Below, one piece after another: positions 39,554 through 47,405 of a stretch of DNA of 64,000 nucleotides. The DNA is from Ruegeria sp. R14_0. GTDB taxonomy: Bacteria > Pseudomonadota > Alphaproteobacteria > Rhodobacterales > Rhodobacteraceae. Position 1 is the stretch's first letter; each line of letters begins with the position of its first letter. The stretch covers positions 310,001 through 374,000 of the forward strand of contig NZ_JAGHRC010000002.1 of the NCBI RefSeq assembly GCF_017743975.1, given 5' to 3'. The notes beneath the pieces are model-generated. The model had not been told where the DNA came from, did no database searches, and saw only the letters and a list, made by a program, of their open reading frames with translations. The position numbers and the translations under genes are program-made.

Positions 39554-39860
39554 TATGCAGTCTCCAGTTTGGCATCAGTTCGCGGCAGCAGGCTTTGGGG
39601 AACACAGGCTGGCTTACCCGGCACGCGGGCCGCGTGGGGCTTGCCTTGGATCACGACCTCCATCGCGGGTCCGGCTCGTTCTCAAGGTATGCACACACCC
39701 AGGGCAGGTCGGAATTCAAGGGCTTGTCATTGCCCAGATGATCCTTGTAGATGCGTGCAAAGCGCAACAAATCGGCTTCGGCCAGATTGACTTCGTTGGC
39801 CAACTCGCCCGCGCCCACAACAACCACGCGGGCATGGGACGACAGGTTCTTCTCGGGCAT
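39553..39860 (-). pseudogene. Remnant of an FAD-dependent (dimethylglycine-dehydrogenase-like) oxidoreductase
   Basis: The N-terminus MPEKNLSSHARVVVVGAG is the usual opening of dimethylglycine/sarcosine dehydrogenase-type flavoproteins, but the FAD motif stops at GAG and continues in unrelated or internal sequence. Near 39,655 the reading shifts frame to EVVIQGKPHAARV, which resembles the C-terminal aminomethyltransferase-type end of those enzymes, and ends with TAA overlapping the next ATG. So a full gene of over 2 kb appears reduced to about 300 bp by internal deletion. The family call rests mainly on the first 18 residues. Confidence 0.55.
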
Positions 39861-39907
39861 GGGTGTTCCTCTTACCGAGTCGCGTTTCTGCTCGACAGGC
39901 TAGTTCC

Positions 39908-39949
39908 ACAAATGTACCATCGTCAATCATGAATGACACAAATGTATCA
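39908..39949. promoter_or_regulatory. Two direct repeats at the RpiR-regulator start, possible operator
   Basis: ACAAATGTACCA (39,908-39,919) and ACAAATGTATCA (39,938-39,949) lie exactly 30 bp apart, about three helical turns, in the 68-bp divergent region and first codons of the regulator. The same nonamer ACAAATGTA is the centre of the palindrome at the far end of the operon. Autoregulation by the RpiR protein is a reasonable inference. Confidence 0.5.
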
Positions 39950-40828
39950 ACAATCGTTTTGGACCGCCTGAGCCAGGAGTGGGATGCCCTCACCCCCGAG
40001 GCACAGAAGGCCGCGCGCTACGTTTTGGAGAACCCAACGGAAGTTGGGGTGTCGACCGTACGCGAGATTGCCGAGGCGGCCAAGGTCAAACCCAACACGT
40101 TCGTTCGGATGGCACGTCAGGTCGGTTTCGACGGATATGAGGATTTCCGCGCCCCGTTTCGGGATGCTATTCGGCAAGGAGGGGTTTCGTTTCCCGACCG
40201 TGCCCGTTGGCTGCAGGACATTGGCAAGTCGGGCGAACTGGGCGGGCTGTATGCGGATATGGTCGGCGCCGCGATCAGAAACATAGAAGACACCTTTGCG
40301 GGGATTGACGCCGTAAGCCTGAAAGCCGCAGCCGAAGATATCTGGAATTGCCGCCAGATTTTCACGCTGGGTGTGGGCGTCAACAACTCGAACGCGCGCA
40401 ATTTTACCTATCTCGCCTCGACAGGGATGAAACAGTTCCACGCCATCCCCCGGCCCGGCTCGACCCCGGTGGACGATCTGGCATGGGCCGACGAACAGGA
40501 CGTGCTGATCGCCATCACCTGCCATCCTTATCGCACCGAAGTGATCGAAGCGATCAAACTGGCACGCCAACAGGGGCTGACGGTCATTGGGATCTCGGAC
40601 AGTCGGGCCAGCCCGGTCATCCTGAATGCGCAGCACGGATTTGTCGTGGCTGCTGACACCCCGCAGTTTTTCCCATCCTCCGTCTCGACAATCGCTCTGT
40701 TGGAAACACTGCTGTCCTTCGTAATCGCAGTCTCCAGCGATGAGATAGTAGAGCGGGTGGAACGGTTTCATCTTCGCCGCCACCAACTTGGCCTCTACGC
40801 GGAGGAGCCCGATGGAACGCAACCCTAA
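39929..40828 (+). CDS. RpiR/MurR-family transcriptional regulator
   Basis: 299 residues: an N-terminal RpiR helix-turn-helix (about 10-85, TPEAQKAARYVLENPTEVGVSTVREIAEAAKVKPNTFVRMARQVGF) and a C-terminal SIS sugar-isomerase-like effector domain (about 125-265). Divergent from the dddQ operon, so the likely local regulator. ATG at 39,929 (MNDTNVSTIV) is taken; longer readings begin in the decayed gene's promoter region. The effector is unknown; sugar phosphates are usual for the family. Confidence 0.9.
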   Translation: MNDTNVSTIVLDRLSQEWDALTPEAQKAARYVLENPTEVGVSTVREIAEAAKVKPNTFVRMARQVGFDGYEDFRAPFRDAIRQGGVSFPDRARWLQDIGKSGELGGLYADMVGAAIRNIEDTFAGIDAVSLKAAAEDIWNCRQIFTLGVGVNNSNARNFTYLASTGMKQFHAIPRPGSTPVDDLAWADEQDVLIAITCHPYRTEVIEAIKLARQQGLTVIGISDSRASPVILNAQHGFVVAADTPQFFPSSVSTIALLETLLSFVIAVSSDEIVERVERFHLRRHQLGLYAEEPDGTQP

Positions 40829-40980
40829 CGGCCTCATGGGACGCGCGCTGCTTCACTGACCTCGCGAGTTCCGGACAGGAAATGCGCGAACTTCTGACCC
40901 GGTCATTGCAGTGTGCAGGACATGTCGCGCCGGTGCGTGATCTGGAGTGACACAGCGGCAGACCGCGCTGAAACGAAACC

Positions 40981-42594
40981 TCACATCGGCAGCGCAGCCC
41001 GCGGTTTGATCAGGCTTGTCAGCTCATACGCTGCAACCTGACTGCCTATGCCCTTCAGGTCGAACGGTCCCGCCGGATCCATCTTGATCCGAACCTGCCG
41101 CGCCGTGGCGTTTGACACCAGCACCTGACCATCGCTGGCGATTTCACAGAGACGCGCCGCCAGATTTGGTGCGGGGCCGATGGCAGAATAGTCAAAGCGG
41201 CCCTCGAATCCGATCCGGCCCAGCGTTGCAGGGCCGGTGGCTATGCCGATGCCCAGCCCAAGACCATGACCGGCGCGGTACGGGGCCATGACCCTGCGAA
41301 CATCCACCTGCATTTTCCGGGCCAGATCAACCGCCCGTTCCGCCGCATCATCCAACGGTACCGGCGCGCCGAACAGAACCATCAAACCATCGCCCAGAAA
41401 CCGCTCGAGCGTACCTCCGCACGCCTCGACCAGCGGTCCGCAGGTACCGTGAAACGAATTGAGAGCAGCGATAACCTGATCCGGGCTGGCAGCGGCCGCA
41501 AAGGCTGTGAACCCGCGCAAATCAGCAAAAAGGACCGTGATCTCGGCCTTGCGGGTGCGCAGCACATCCGCCTCATCGGTGGCTCCGACAATCATCGCCG
41601 CGACCTGCGCCGGCAGGAACCGTTTCAGACGGTTGGTACGCTCAATCTCTTCGATCTGTTTGGCCACGCGCGACTCTAGCGCGGCGTTCCAATCGGCCAA
41701 TTGCGCCTTTTGCACCTCGACCTGTCCATAAAGCGCGCCCAGTTTTTCGCTGGTCTGGTTCACGTGGCTGGCCAATTCGCCAAGTTCGTCTCGGTTGGGC
41801 ACCGTAATCCGGCTGTCAAACCCGCCGCGGGATAGCTTGCTGAGCGCGGCATGGACACGTTCGATCGGCCAGAGCAAAGAAGACGAGATCGAATACCCCA
41901 GCAACAGCGCAATACCGATGGCGGCAACCGCCGCTGCCATGATGTTCAGGCGCGAGGTCAAATAGGCTTGGGAAGTGCGTTCCGCAAGATCGCGCACCTC
42001 TTGCTCAACGTCCTGCGCAACTGTGTAGGCCTCGCGCTGCATGGCTTGAAGCGGTCCGAATAACTGGTCCAGGCCATGGCGTGCCGCTGCCGCCAGATCC
42101 CCCGCCTGACTCAAGCGCCGCAGCTCTGAGATGGCAGGCAACAAATCCTGAAGGTCCGCCCGCAGGTTTGCGATGGCCTTTTCATCGGGCATGCCCGGCT
42201 GCCCAAAGCGGCGAAAACCCAGCGCCAGATTCCGTTCTAACCCCGCAGTGACGTGCTGGATCGAACGTGTGGAGGCAGAAGACACTCCGTTCTGGCCAGA
42301 CCCGCCTTGCAGGTTTTGCGGAACAAACAGAGCCAGAATATAGGCGTTCAGGTTGGAAATCGTTGTGTAGGTATCGTTGAAAAAGGCAATCCGCTCCTGA
42401 TCGCGCATCATCGCCTCGGTCCGCAGATTGGCCTGATGCAGAGCGAAGAGACCAAAGAGAACTAGAACGACAAGTAGCCCGGTAATCCCAAGAAAAGCGG
42501 CAAGCAGCTTGGCCCGAACCGACAAAGCGATCCTTGCGACACTGAGTGCAACAAATCGAAGCCCGAATTGGCCAATGTTGCTGTCTTTTGTCAT
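40981..42594 (-). CDS. Membrane-anchored HAMP-domain adenylate/guanylate cyclase
   Basis: 537 residues. Two membrane helices (about 27-53 and 220-240) enclose a periplasmic helical sensor domain; a HAMP domain and coiled coil lead to a class III cyclase domain (about 340-520). Metal-binding Asp residues occur in VLFADLRGF and the following FLGDGLMVLFG stretch; the purine-specificity Lys position is not obvious, so cAMP versus cGMP is open. GGGGG lies upstream of the ATG. Convergent with the regulator gene. Confidence 0.9.
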   Translation of the reverse strand: MTKDSNIGQFGLRFVALSVARIALSVRAKLLAAFLGITGLLVVLVLFGLFALHQANLRTEAMMRDQERIAFFNDTYTTISNLNAYILALFVPQNLQGGSGQNGVSSASTRSIQHVTAGLERNLALGFRRFGQPGMPDEKAIANLRADLQDLLPAISELRRLSQAGDLAAAARHGLDQLFGPLQAMQREAYTVAQDVEQEVRDLAERTSQAYLTSRLNIMAAAVAAIGIALLLGYSISSSLLWPIERVHAALSKLSRGGFDSRITVPNRDELGELASHVNQTSEKLGALYGQVEVQKAQLADWNAALESRVAKQIEEIERTNRLKRFLPAQVAAMIVGATDEADVLRTRKAEITVLFADLRGFTAFAAAASPDQVIAALNSFHGTCGPLVEACGGTLERFLGDGLMVLFGAPVPLDDAAERAVDLARKMQVDVRRVMAPYRAGHGLGLGIGIATGPATLGRIGFEGRFDYSAIGPAPNLAARLCEIASDGQVLVSNATARQVRIKMDPAGPFDLKGIGSQVAAYELTSLIKPRAALPM

Positions 42595-43043
42595 GTGTGA
42601 CCCCCGCCGAAATACGCGGCAGAATTGGTGTCAGTTTATACAATTAAGCCTAAATTATCCAGAAATACGGGGCTAATGTCTGCACAAATTTCGATATGAC
42701 GGAGTGTTTCACCGTTATTTCGCACCAATTACTGTCCGAAACACGCCCAAGGTGTCGGCCCCTGCAATTTGCGCGTGAACTCTGATGAGTGCCACACTCA
42801 TTGGTTTCAGGCGGAAAGACACACGACTCAGATTCGAATGCTACACGCACACATGACCGAGATTCAGAGGCTTGTCCTAAGGCAGGTTTGCCGCCCCAGC
42901 CAATCGCTGGTCCGGCACACCTGCCATATGCCGCATGAGGCAAAAGCAACGTCAGTCACTCAAAGCGTCGCAGGTCACTTTAGCCGAATGTCACCCTTGC
43001 AAGCGGTTGAGTGGTACCCGGCGCGATCGAACACTGATGGTGG
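42595..43043. other. 449-bp gap between the cyclase gene and the island
   Basis: No convincing gene. The cyclase promoter must lie in the first part. The stretch keeps host-like base composition and ends where the integrated island begins at the 15-bp att sequence. Confidence 0.45.
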
Positions 43044-43058
43044 GTGGCGGAGACGAAG
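43044..43058. repeat. Left att site, 15 bp of the tRNA-Ser 3' end
   Basis: GTGGCGGAGACGAAG equals 61,014-61,028; all but its first base corresponds to the last 14 nt, including CCA, of the tRNA-Ser(GCT) gene. Position 14-15 bp at a tRNA 3' end is the usual crossover core of P4-type integrases, and the integrase gene begins 160 bp inside. A GATGCATAG direct repeat (43,083 and 43,147) lies between. Confidence 0.75.
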
Positions 43059-43217
43059 TCCGCCATTCGAGTGATGCGGCTAGATGCATAGCGCTGGCTG
43101 GATGCCCCCTTAGCTATTGTTTCCATTATATTAAATAACTGTTTTTGATGCATAGTGATGTTGATAGATGTTTACAAATAAAGCATTTTAGGCGGGTAAG
43201 TAGGCGGGAGGCGTAAC

Positions 43218-44519
43218 TTGCCACGAGTTGCAAAAGAAATGACGGCTATAGAGGTAAAGAGGCTCGGTCACCCTTCCGGGCAGGGAACAAACAAGACGTT
43301 TGCCGTGGGCGGCGTTTCCGGACTTCTTATTCAAGTTACACCGAATGATGCAAAAACTTGGTTGCTCAGAACTACTGTGGGTACGAAGCGCAGAGAGTTT
43401 GGTCTTGGTGGGTATCCGGAAGTTGGCCTTGCTTCGGCAAAAGAGCGGGCGCGGGAATTAAAAGAGAAGATCAGAAAAGGCGTTGATCCATCCGAAGAGC
43501 GAAAAGCAAGGAAATCTGAATTGTTAGCTGCTCAGCGCCGTGGCCTTACCTTTGAAGAAGCGGTCGACGGATGTCTTGCCGCAAAACTTGATCAGTACAA
43601 GAACCTGAAACACCGCCAACAATGGCGAAACACGTTGTACAAATATGCAGTGCCCGAACTTGGAAAGATGTTGGTTCAAGACATTTCTGTTCAGGACGTA
43701 CTGCGCGTCCTCCAACCGATCTGGATGGAAAAGACCGAGACAGCTAATCGTCTAAGGGGACGGATCGAAGCGGTTCTCACATGGGCAACAGTTTCCGGTC
43801 ACAGATCGGGCGACAATCCGGCAACTTGGTCGGGAAATCTCAAAGAACTACTGCCCGCGCCAAGCAGAATAGCAAAGGAAAAACACCAACCAGCCTTGCA
43901 GATTGAAGATGTAGAGCGGTGGCTACGCGGCGTGCGGTCAATGGATGGTATCGGGCGATACGCCCTAGAATTCACACTCCTTACCGCAACAAGGTCACAA
44001 GAAGTGCGCGGCGCTCGTTGGAACGAGATTAATCTGCGGAAGGGAGTTTGGACAATCCCGGCGGAGCGTATGAAAAAGGAACGTGAGCATCGCATACCTC
44101 TTTCCGACAGTGCTTTGGAACTATTACGGAACGTCCCAAAGTTCGAAGGCGTTGAATTGGTATTTCCCGCACCCAAAGGAGGCGAAATCTCTGATATGAC
44201 GCTCAGCGCCGCCATGAAGCGACTGCACAATACTGATCTTAATGAAACAGGTATTGGCTTTTACGACAGGGTATTGCACCGTCCCGCCGTACCACATGGA
44301 CTTCGCAGTACTTTCAGAGATTGGGTCGCTGAACGCACGGGGTTTCCGGGCGAAATGGCAGAAATTGCGCTGGCTCACAAAGTTTCCAATACAGTCGAAG
44401 CGGCTTATCGCCGGGGTGACATGATCGAGAAAAGACGCACAATGATGCAGGCGTGGGCCGATTTCGCTAATGGGCTAAAAAAAGACGAAAACGTCGTTGA
44501 ACTAAGAACCACTTTCTAG
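43218..44519 (+). CDS. P4-type tyrosine-recombinase integrase
   Basis: 433 residues. N-terminal DUF4102-type arm-binding domain (about 5-90, GLLIQVTP, GYPEVGLASAKERA), SAM-like core-binding domain and C-terminal catalytic domain. Catalytic residues are visible: Arg in TATRSQEVRG, His and Arg in VPHGLRSTFRDW, His in LAHKVSN and Tyr in VEAAYRRGD. A TTG start at 43,218 is likely because GGGAGG lies 7 nt upstream. It drives integration at the tRNA-Ser 3' end. Confidence 0.95.
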   Translation: MPRVAKEMTAIEVKRLGHPSGQGTNKTFAVGGVSGLLIQVTPNDAKTWLLRTTVGTKRREFGLGGYPEVGLASAKERARELKEKIRKGVDPSEERKARKSELLAAQRRGLTFEEAVDGCLAAKLDQYKNLKHRQQWRNTLYKYAVPELGKMLVQDISVQDVLRVLQPIWMEKTETANRLRGRIEAVLTWATVSGHRSGDNPATWSGNLKELLPAPSRIAKEKHQPALQIEDVERWLRGVRSMDGIGRYALEFTLLTATRSQEVRGARWNEINLRKGVWTIPAERMKKEREHRIPLSDSALELLRNVPKFEGVELVFPAPKGGEISDMTLSAAMKRLHNTDLNETGIGFYDRVLHRPAVPHGLRSTFRDWVAERTGFPGEMAEIALAHKVSNTVEAAYRRGDMIEKRRTMMQAWADFANGLKKDENVVELRTTF

Positions 44520-44550
44520 TTGCAAATCGCTGCACCAAAACAGGCTCATT

Positions 44551-45342
44551 GTGACAAACGCATTCAAAGTATACGCTCTGAAAGAAATCCAATCCGAATT
44601 GAAGAACGCTATTTTCGATCTGGCTCCTATGGGTAGTGGGTTTGCGAAACAACGCGACCTCTCTGACTATGGCCTCACACCTGCGGAAAGCGCTCAAGTT
44701 AGTGCAAACAACTTTAGATTTTTGAGGCGTGGAATACTTCTCTACTGCATGTACGATTTTGTTTGGCCTAATGGTTTTCCAGGGAAATTATGCAGTGAAA
44801 TTTCTAGCGCCATGGGCGATCGGAATATTCACTTAGACAGAATACAAAATTCACTACGTCCGAGAACAACTCTTAATCCTCAGCCTGTAGCCATCGGAAA
44901 CCGAATTGATGCGCTAACCTATTATCACGCTGGCAAGAATGCGGAGGCACTTTACCCGCCTTTGGTTGAAGATTGGAAATATGGAGAAGAAGGGGAAACA
45001 CGCTACATTTGCTGCAGGAGCCCGAAAACCCCAAAAGCACTGGCTAGGACGCTAAAGTCTGAACTGGAGTTTGTGATGGATGTGAACGGTCTCGCCAAAC
45101 CAATTCTCCCAAGAAAGAACCACACCGGTCCATTCAAAAGAAAAGCAAATCAAATGGCTAGATTGTTTGTAAACGAGAAGGGCTCCGATGCATTGCCCGT
45201 CAGCCATAGTTGGATACAGCAACGATTATATCGCGACAGACTAATTCTTAAGACCAAAGAGGATGAGTACAACACAAGCGTCAGATCATATCGCGCTGCT
45301 GTCAACGACATTCTGATGTCACAAACGTATCTGAAACTCTGA
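44551..45342 (+). CDS. Island protein of unknown function next to integrase
   Basis: 263 residues, GTG start, not recognised. Polar, with a Cys/aromatic-rich stretch (FLRRGILLYCMYDFVWPNGF) and a Lys-rich C-terminal half. No signal peptide or membrane helix. A hairpin-plus-T-run terminator follows, so it is a separate transcript or the tail of the integrase transcript. Confidence 0.65.
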   Translation: MTNAFKVYALKEIQSELKNAIFDLAPMGSGFAKQRDLSDYGLTPAESAQVSANNFRFLRRGILLYCMYDFVWPNGFPGKLCSEISSAMGDRNIHLDRIQNSLRPRTTLNPQPVAIGNRIDALTYYHAGKNAEALYPPLVEDWKYGEEGETRYICCRSPKTPKALARTLKSELEFVMDVNGLAKPILPRKNHTGPFKRKANQMARLFVNEKGSDALPVSHSWIQQRLYRDRLILKTKEDEYNTSVRSYRAAVNDILMSQTYLKL

Positions 45343-45350
45343 CCGCTCAG

Positions 45351-45371
45351 TTGCAACGAGTTGCAATTTTT
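45351..45371 (+). terminator. Intrinsic terminator
   Basis: TTGCAA-CGAG-TTGCAA stem-loop (each arm self-complementary) followed directly by a T-run, 8 bp past the stop of the 44,551 gene. AT-rich but well formed. Confidence 0.55.
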
Positions 45372-45457
45372 CTAAATTATTCAATCAATTGATACAGGCA
45401 AGCATACCTGCTGTAGTTGATGCATCGAAACGCTGAACCACGCGAAGGGATGCAAAC

Positions 45458-45676
45458 ATGATTAACAATTCCTCCGATCACGTAGAAGGTTCATCGCCTT
45501 TCCTAGGCGAGAAATATCTACGTGATGTACATGTTGCGGACCGCTACGGCTGGCACCGCATGACAACGTGGCGCAGGGTAAAAACCGACCACACTTTCCC
45601 CAAGCCTAAGCGGTTCGGCCCTCGCTGTTCGCGTTGGGCATTGTCCGAGCTACTCGCTTGGGAAAACAGCAAATAA
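45458..45676 (+). CDS. AlpA-family excisionase/transcriptional regulator
   Basis: 72 residues with the AlpA/MerR-like winged HTH pattern: YLRDVHVADRYGWHRMTTWRRVKTDH, then FPKPKRFGPRCSRWALSELLAWE. In P4-type islands such proteins activate integrase expression or act as excisionase. First gene after the terminator; the chain that follows starts 16 bp on. Confidence 0.88.
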   Translation: MINNSSDHVEGSSPFLGEKYLRDVHVADRYGWHRMTTWRRVKTDHTFPKPKRFGPRCSRWALSELLAWENSK

Positions 45677-45691
45677 ACAAGGAAGTATGTG

Positions 45692-46066
45692 ATGAGCAAT
45701 CCAAGGATCCCCGTCTTTGACGGTATTCAAGACGTGGCTAGAAAGGCCAAGGAAACGCGAAGAAGAGTTGCAGCCTCAAAGCCTGTGTCAACAGGTTGGA
45801 GCCTATCTGAGAAGACGGAAGCGGCCGCTGAAATTGAACCTCGATGTGACGCGGAGCGTGCTCGATTGCAACGGGCTGCAATGGCGCTCGGGGCAGATCC
45901 ACAACAGGTCCGAACACCCGAAGAATTGGCTCAGTCGATGCCCGATACTCCTCGCGAAGAACAGGAGCGCAGGTTAGGGATCAAGATGGATGAAAAAAAG
46001 AGAAACACATCCAACAATATCGCAAATGCATTTGGCCTTCGTCGAACAACAGGAGAAGGCAAATGA
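45692..46066 (+). CDS. Orphan hydrophilic island protein
   Basis: About 124 residues, charged and low in hydrophobics, not recognised. ATG at 45,692 is chosen for its 6-nt spacing from AAGGAAG; a GTG one codon upstream is possible. Its stop overlaps the next start by 4 bp. Confidence 0.55.
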   Translation: MSNPRIPVFDGIQDVARKAKETRRRVAASKPVSTGWSLSEKTEAAAEIEPRCDAERARLQRAAMALGADPQQVRTPEELAQSMPDTPREEQERRLGIKMDEKKRNTSNNIANAFGLRRTTGEGK

Positions 46067-46395
46067 CCTGTGAAACCGACTTAAATGACAATTTTGAAGA
46101 TCAGAGAAACGACAGCGCATGCCAAAGCTTTGTCACTGAATGGTTGGAGAATTTTCCAATCTGGAAGACAGTGCATGAGTATGAACTGCAAGACCTGTTC
46201 ATACTCTTTGGTCTGATAAACCGCGTCGCCATTGCGGCTGAGAAAACCACCAATCCGGAAGAGAAGCTCGAGCTCTCGAAGCTAATGTTGAAGCTCCTAA
46301 GCAACGTGAACGATTGGGCGCGCAAAAAGAACTTTCTGTATTCGGAAATTGTCCGATGTGCGGCTAAGCAGCGCGAGTTTGAGGCCGACCGGTGA
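46063..46395 (+). CDS. Orphan acidic helical island protein
   Basis: 110 residues, probably all helical (LQDLFILFGLINRVAIAAEKTTNPEEKLELSKLMLKLLSNV), unrecognised. Coupled to both neighbours through 4-bp overlaps. Confidence 0.55.
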   Translation: MTCETDLNDNFEDQRNDSACQSFVTEWLENFPIWKTVHEYELQDLFILFGLINRVAIAAEKTTNPEEKLELSKLMLKLLSNVNDWARKKNFLYSEIVRCAAKQREFEADR

Positions 46396-46634
46396 TTTTA
46401 TCAATCAGCATCTATCTTGGCTTGGCCGCTTTGACGTTTCGGCTCATGCTTCTTGTTTCTCTCCAAGAACAAGCACTATGTGACCACGACGATGATGCAA
46501 TGTGGAGATTGGCTGCCATTCACGGCAGCCGATCCTACGCCGCAAGACTGTTCATGATCTGGTGCGCAACGTATCCCGTGATCCTCGTCTGGGCCTACCT
46601 CAAAGCGCAGTTCGGCGAAGAAACCACCAATTAG
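46392..46634 (+). CDS. Small two-helix membrane protein of the island
   Basis: 80 residues, GTG start inside the previous stop (GTGA). Two hydrophobic helices (about 2-22 and 52-70) and an acidic DHDDD loop. Unrecognised. Confidence 0.55.
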   Translation: MILSISIYLGLAALTFRLMLLVSLQEQALCDHDDDAMWRLAAIHGSRSYAARLFMIWCATYPVILVWAYLKAQFGEETTN

Positions 46635-46688
46635 GTGCAGTTCCGGGGTCGGAACGTCAACTTCTGAACCAACGAGAAGACGAGAACG

Positions 46689-47405
46689 ATGGAAAACGCG
46701 AAGCAACCTACGGAAATTCTGCCCCCTGTGCGTTCCCGCCGTCGTGCACGCGTAACCACTCCCCAACAGTGGGAACTGGTTCGCGCCGACCTTACGCCAA
46801 TGTACCTCGAACGCCGCACTGTTGCAGATATTGCTGAACATTTTAGTGTCTGTGAAAACACGGCACGGGCATGGCGCAACCGTCTGGCCAATGAACTAAG
46901 AGAAGATGCATCTCTATTACAGCCATTGGACTATGCCACCGACAGTATGACGTCTATCGGGACGGCCCGCACTGAGGCGTGGAGAATTTATCGCGAGAGT
47001 GATGACACGCAAAGCCAACGCGCCGCCTTGTACGTTGTCCTGAGTGTCGAAAACCAGTCGCATAAACTTGGCGAATTGATTGGGTTCTACGGGCGTGCAG
47101 ACGTGATGAAGAACCGAGAACGCCGCAACGAGGGTGTCTCGGAACTGCATGACATGATGGAAGAGTTTTTCAACAGCAGTCCATTAGACTACCTCAAAGG
47201 CGTATCCCATGGACAGTTTACCGACGAGCGCCCGGAAGAGGACCCAGGGTCTGAAAAGCCGCCACGCGCACCGGTCGTCAGTACAGGAAAGGCTGACGAC
47301 GAAGACGACGCACTAGATCATGAACCGTGGGACGACGATTATTTCTCAAAATCAGCAGACCAACATCGGCATTCCAAACCTGCCGTTCCTTGGAGCATGG
47401 CGTAA
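46689..47405 (+). CDS. HTH-domain protein upstream of the reverse transcriptase
   Basis: 238 residues. A helix-turn-helix (about 36-65, VADIAEHFSVCENTARAWRNRL) resembling terminase-small-subunit or Sigma70 region 4-type HTHs is followed by a helical middle and a disordered acidic tail ending VPWSMA. Its stop overlaps the RT start as TAATG, so the two proteins are translated together and probably function together; it could bind the RT template or DNA (inference). Confidence 0.7.
   Translation: MENAKQPTEILPPVRSRRRARVTTPQQWELVRADLTPMYLERRTVADIAEHFSVCENTARAWRNRLANELREDASLLQPLDYATDSMTSIGTARTEAWRIYRESDDTQSQRAALYVVLSVENQSHKLGELIGFYGRADVMKNRERRNEGVSELHDMMEEFFNSSPLDYLKGVSHGQFTDERPEEDPGSEKPPRAPVVSTGKADDEDDALDHEPWDDDYFSKSADQHRHSKPAVPWSMA

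Noticed and set aside
43020..43110. tRNA-like sequence at the left island end
   Set aside because: Only 15 bp match the tRNA 3' end; no cloverleaf can be formed.
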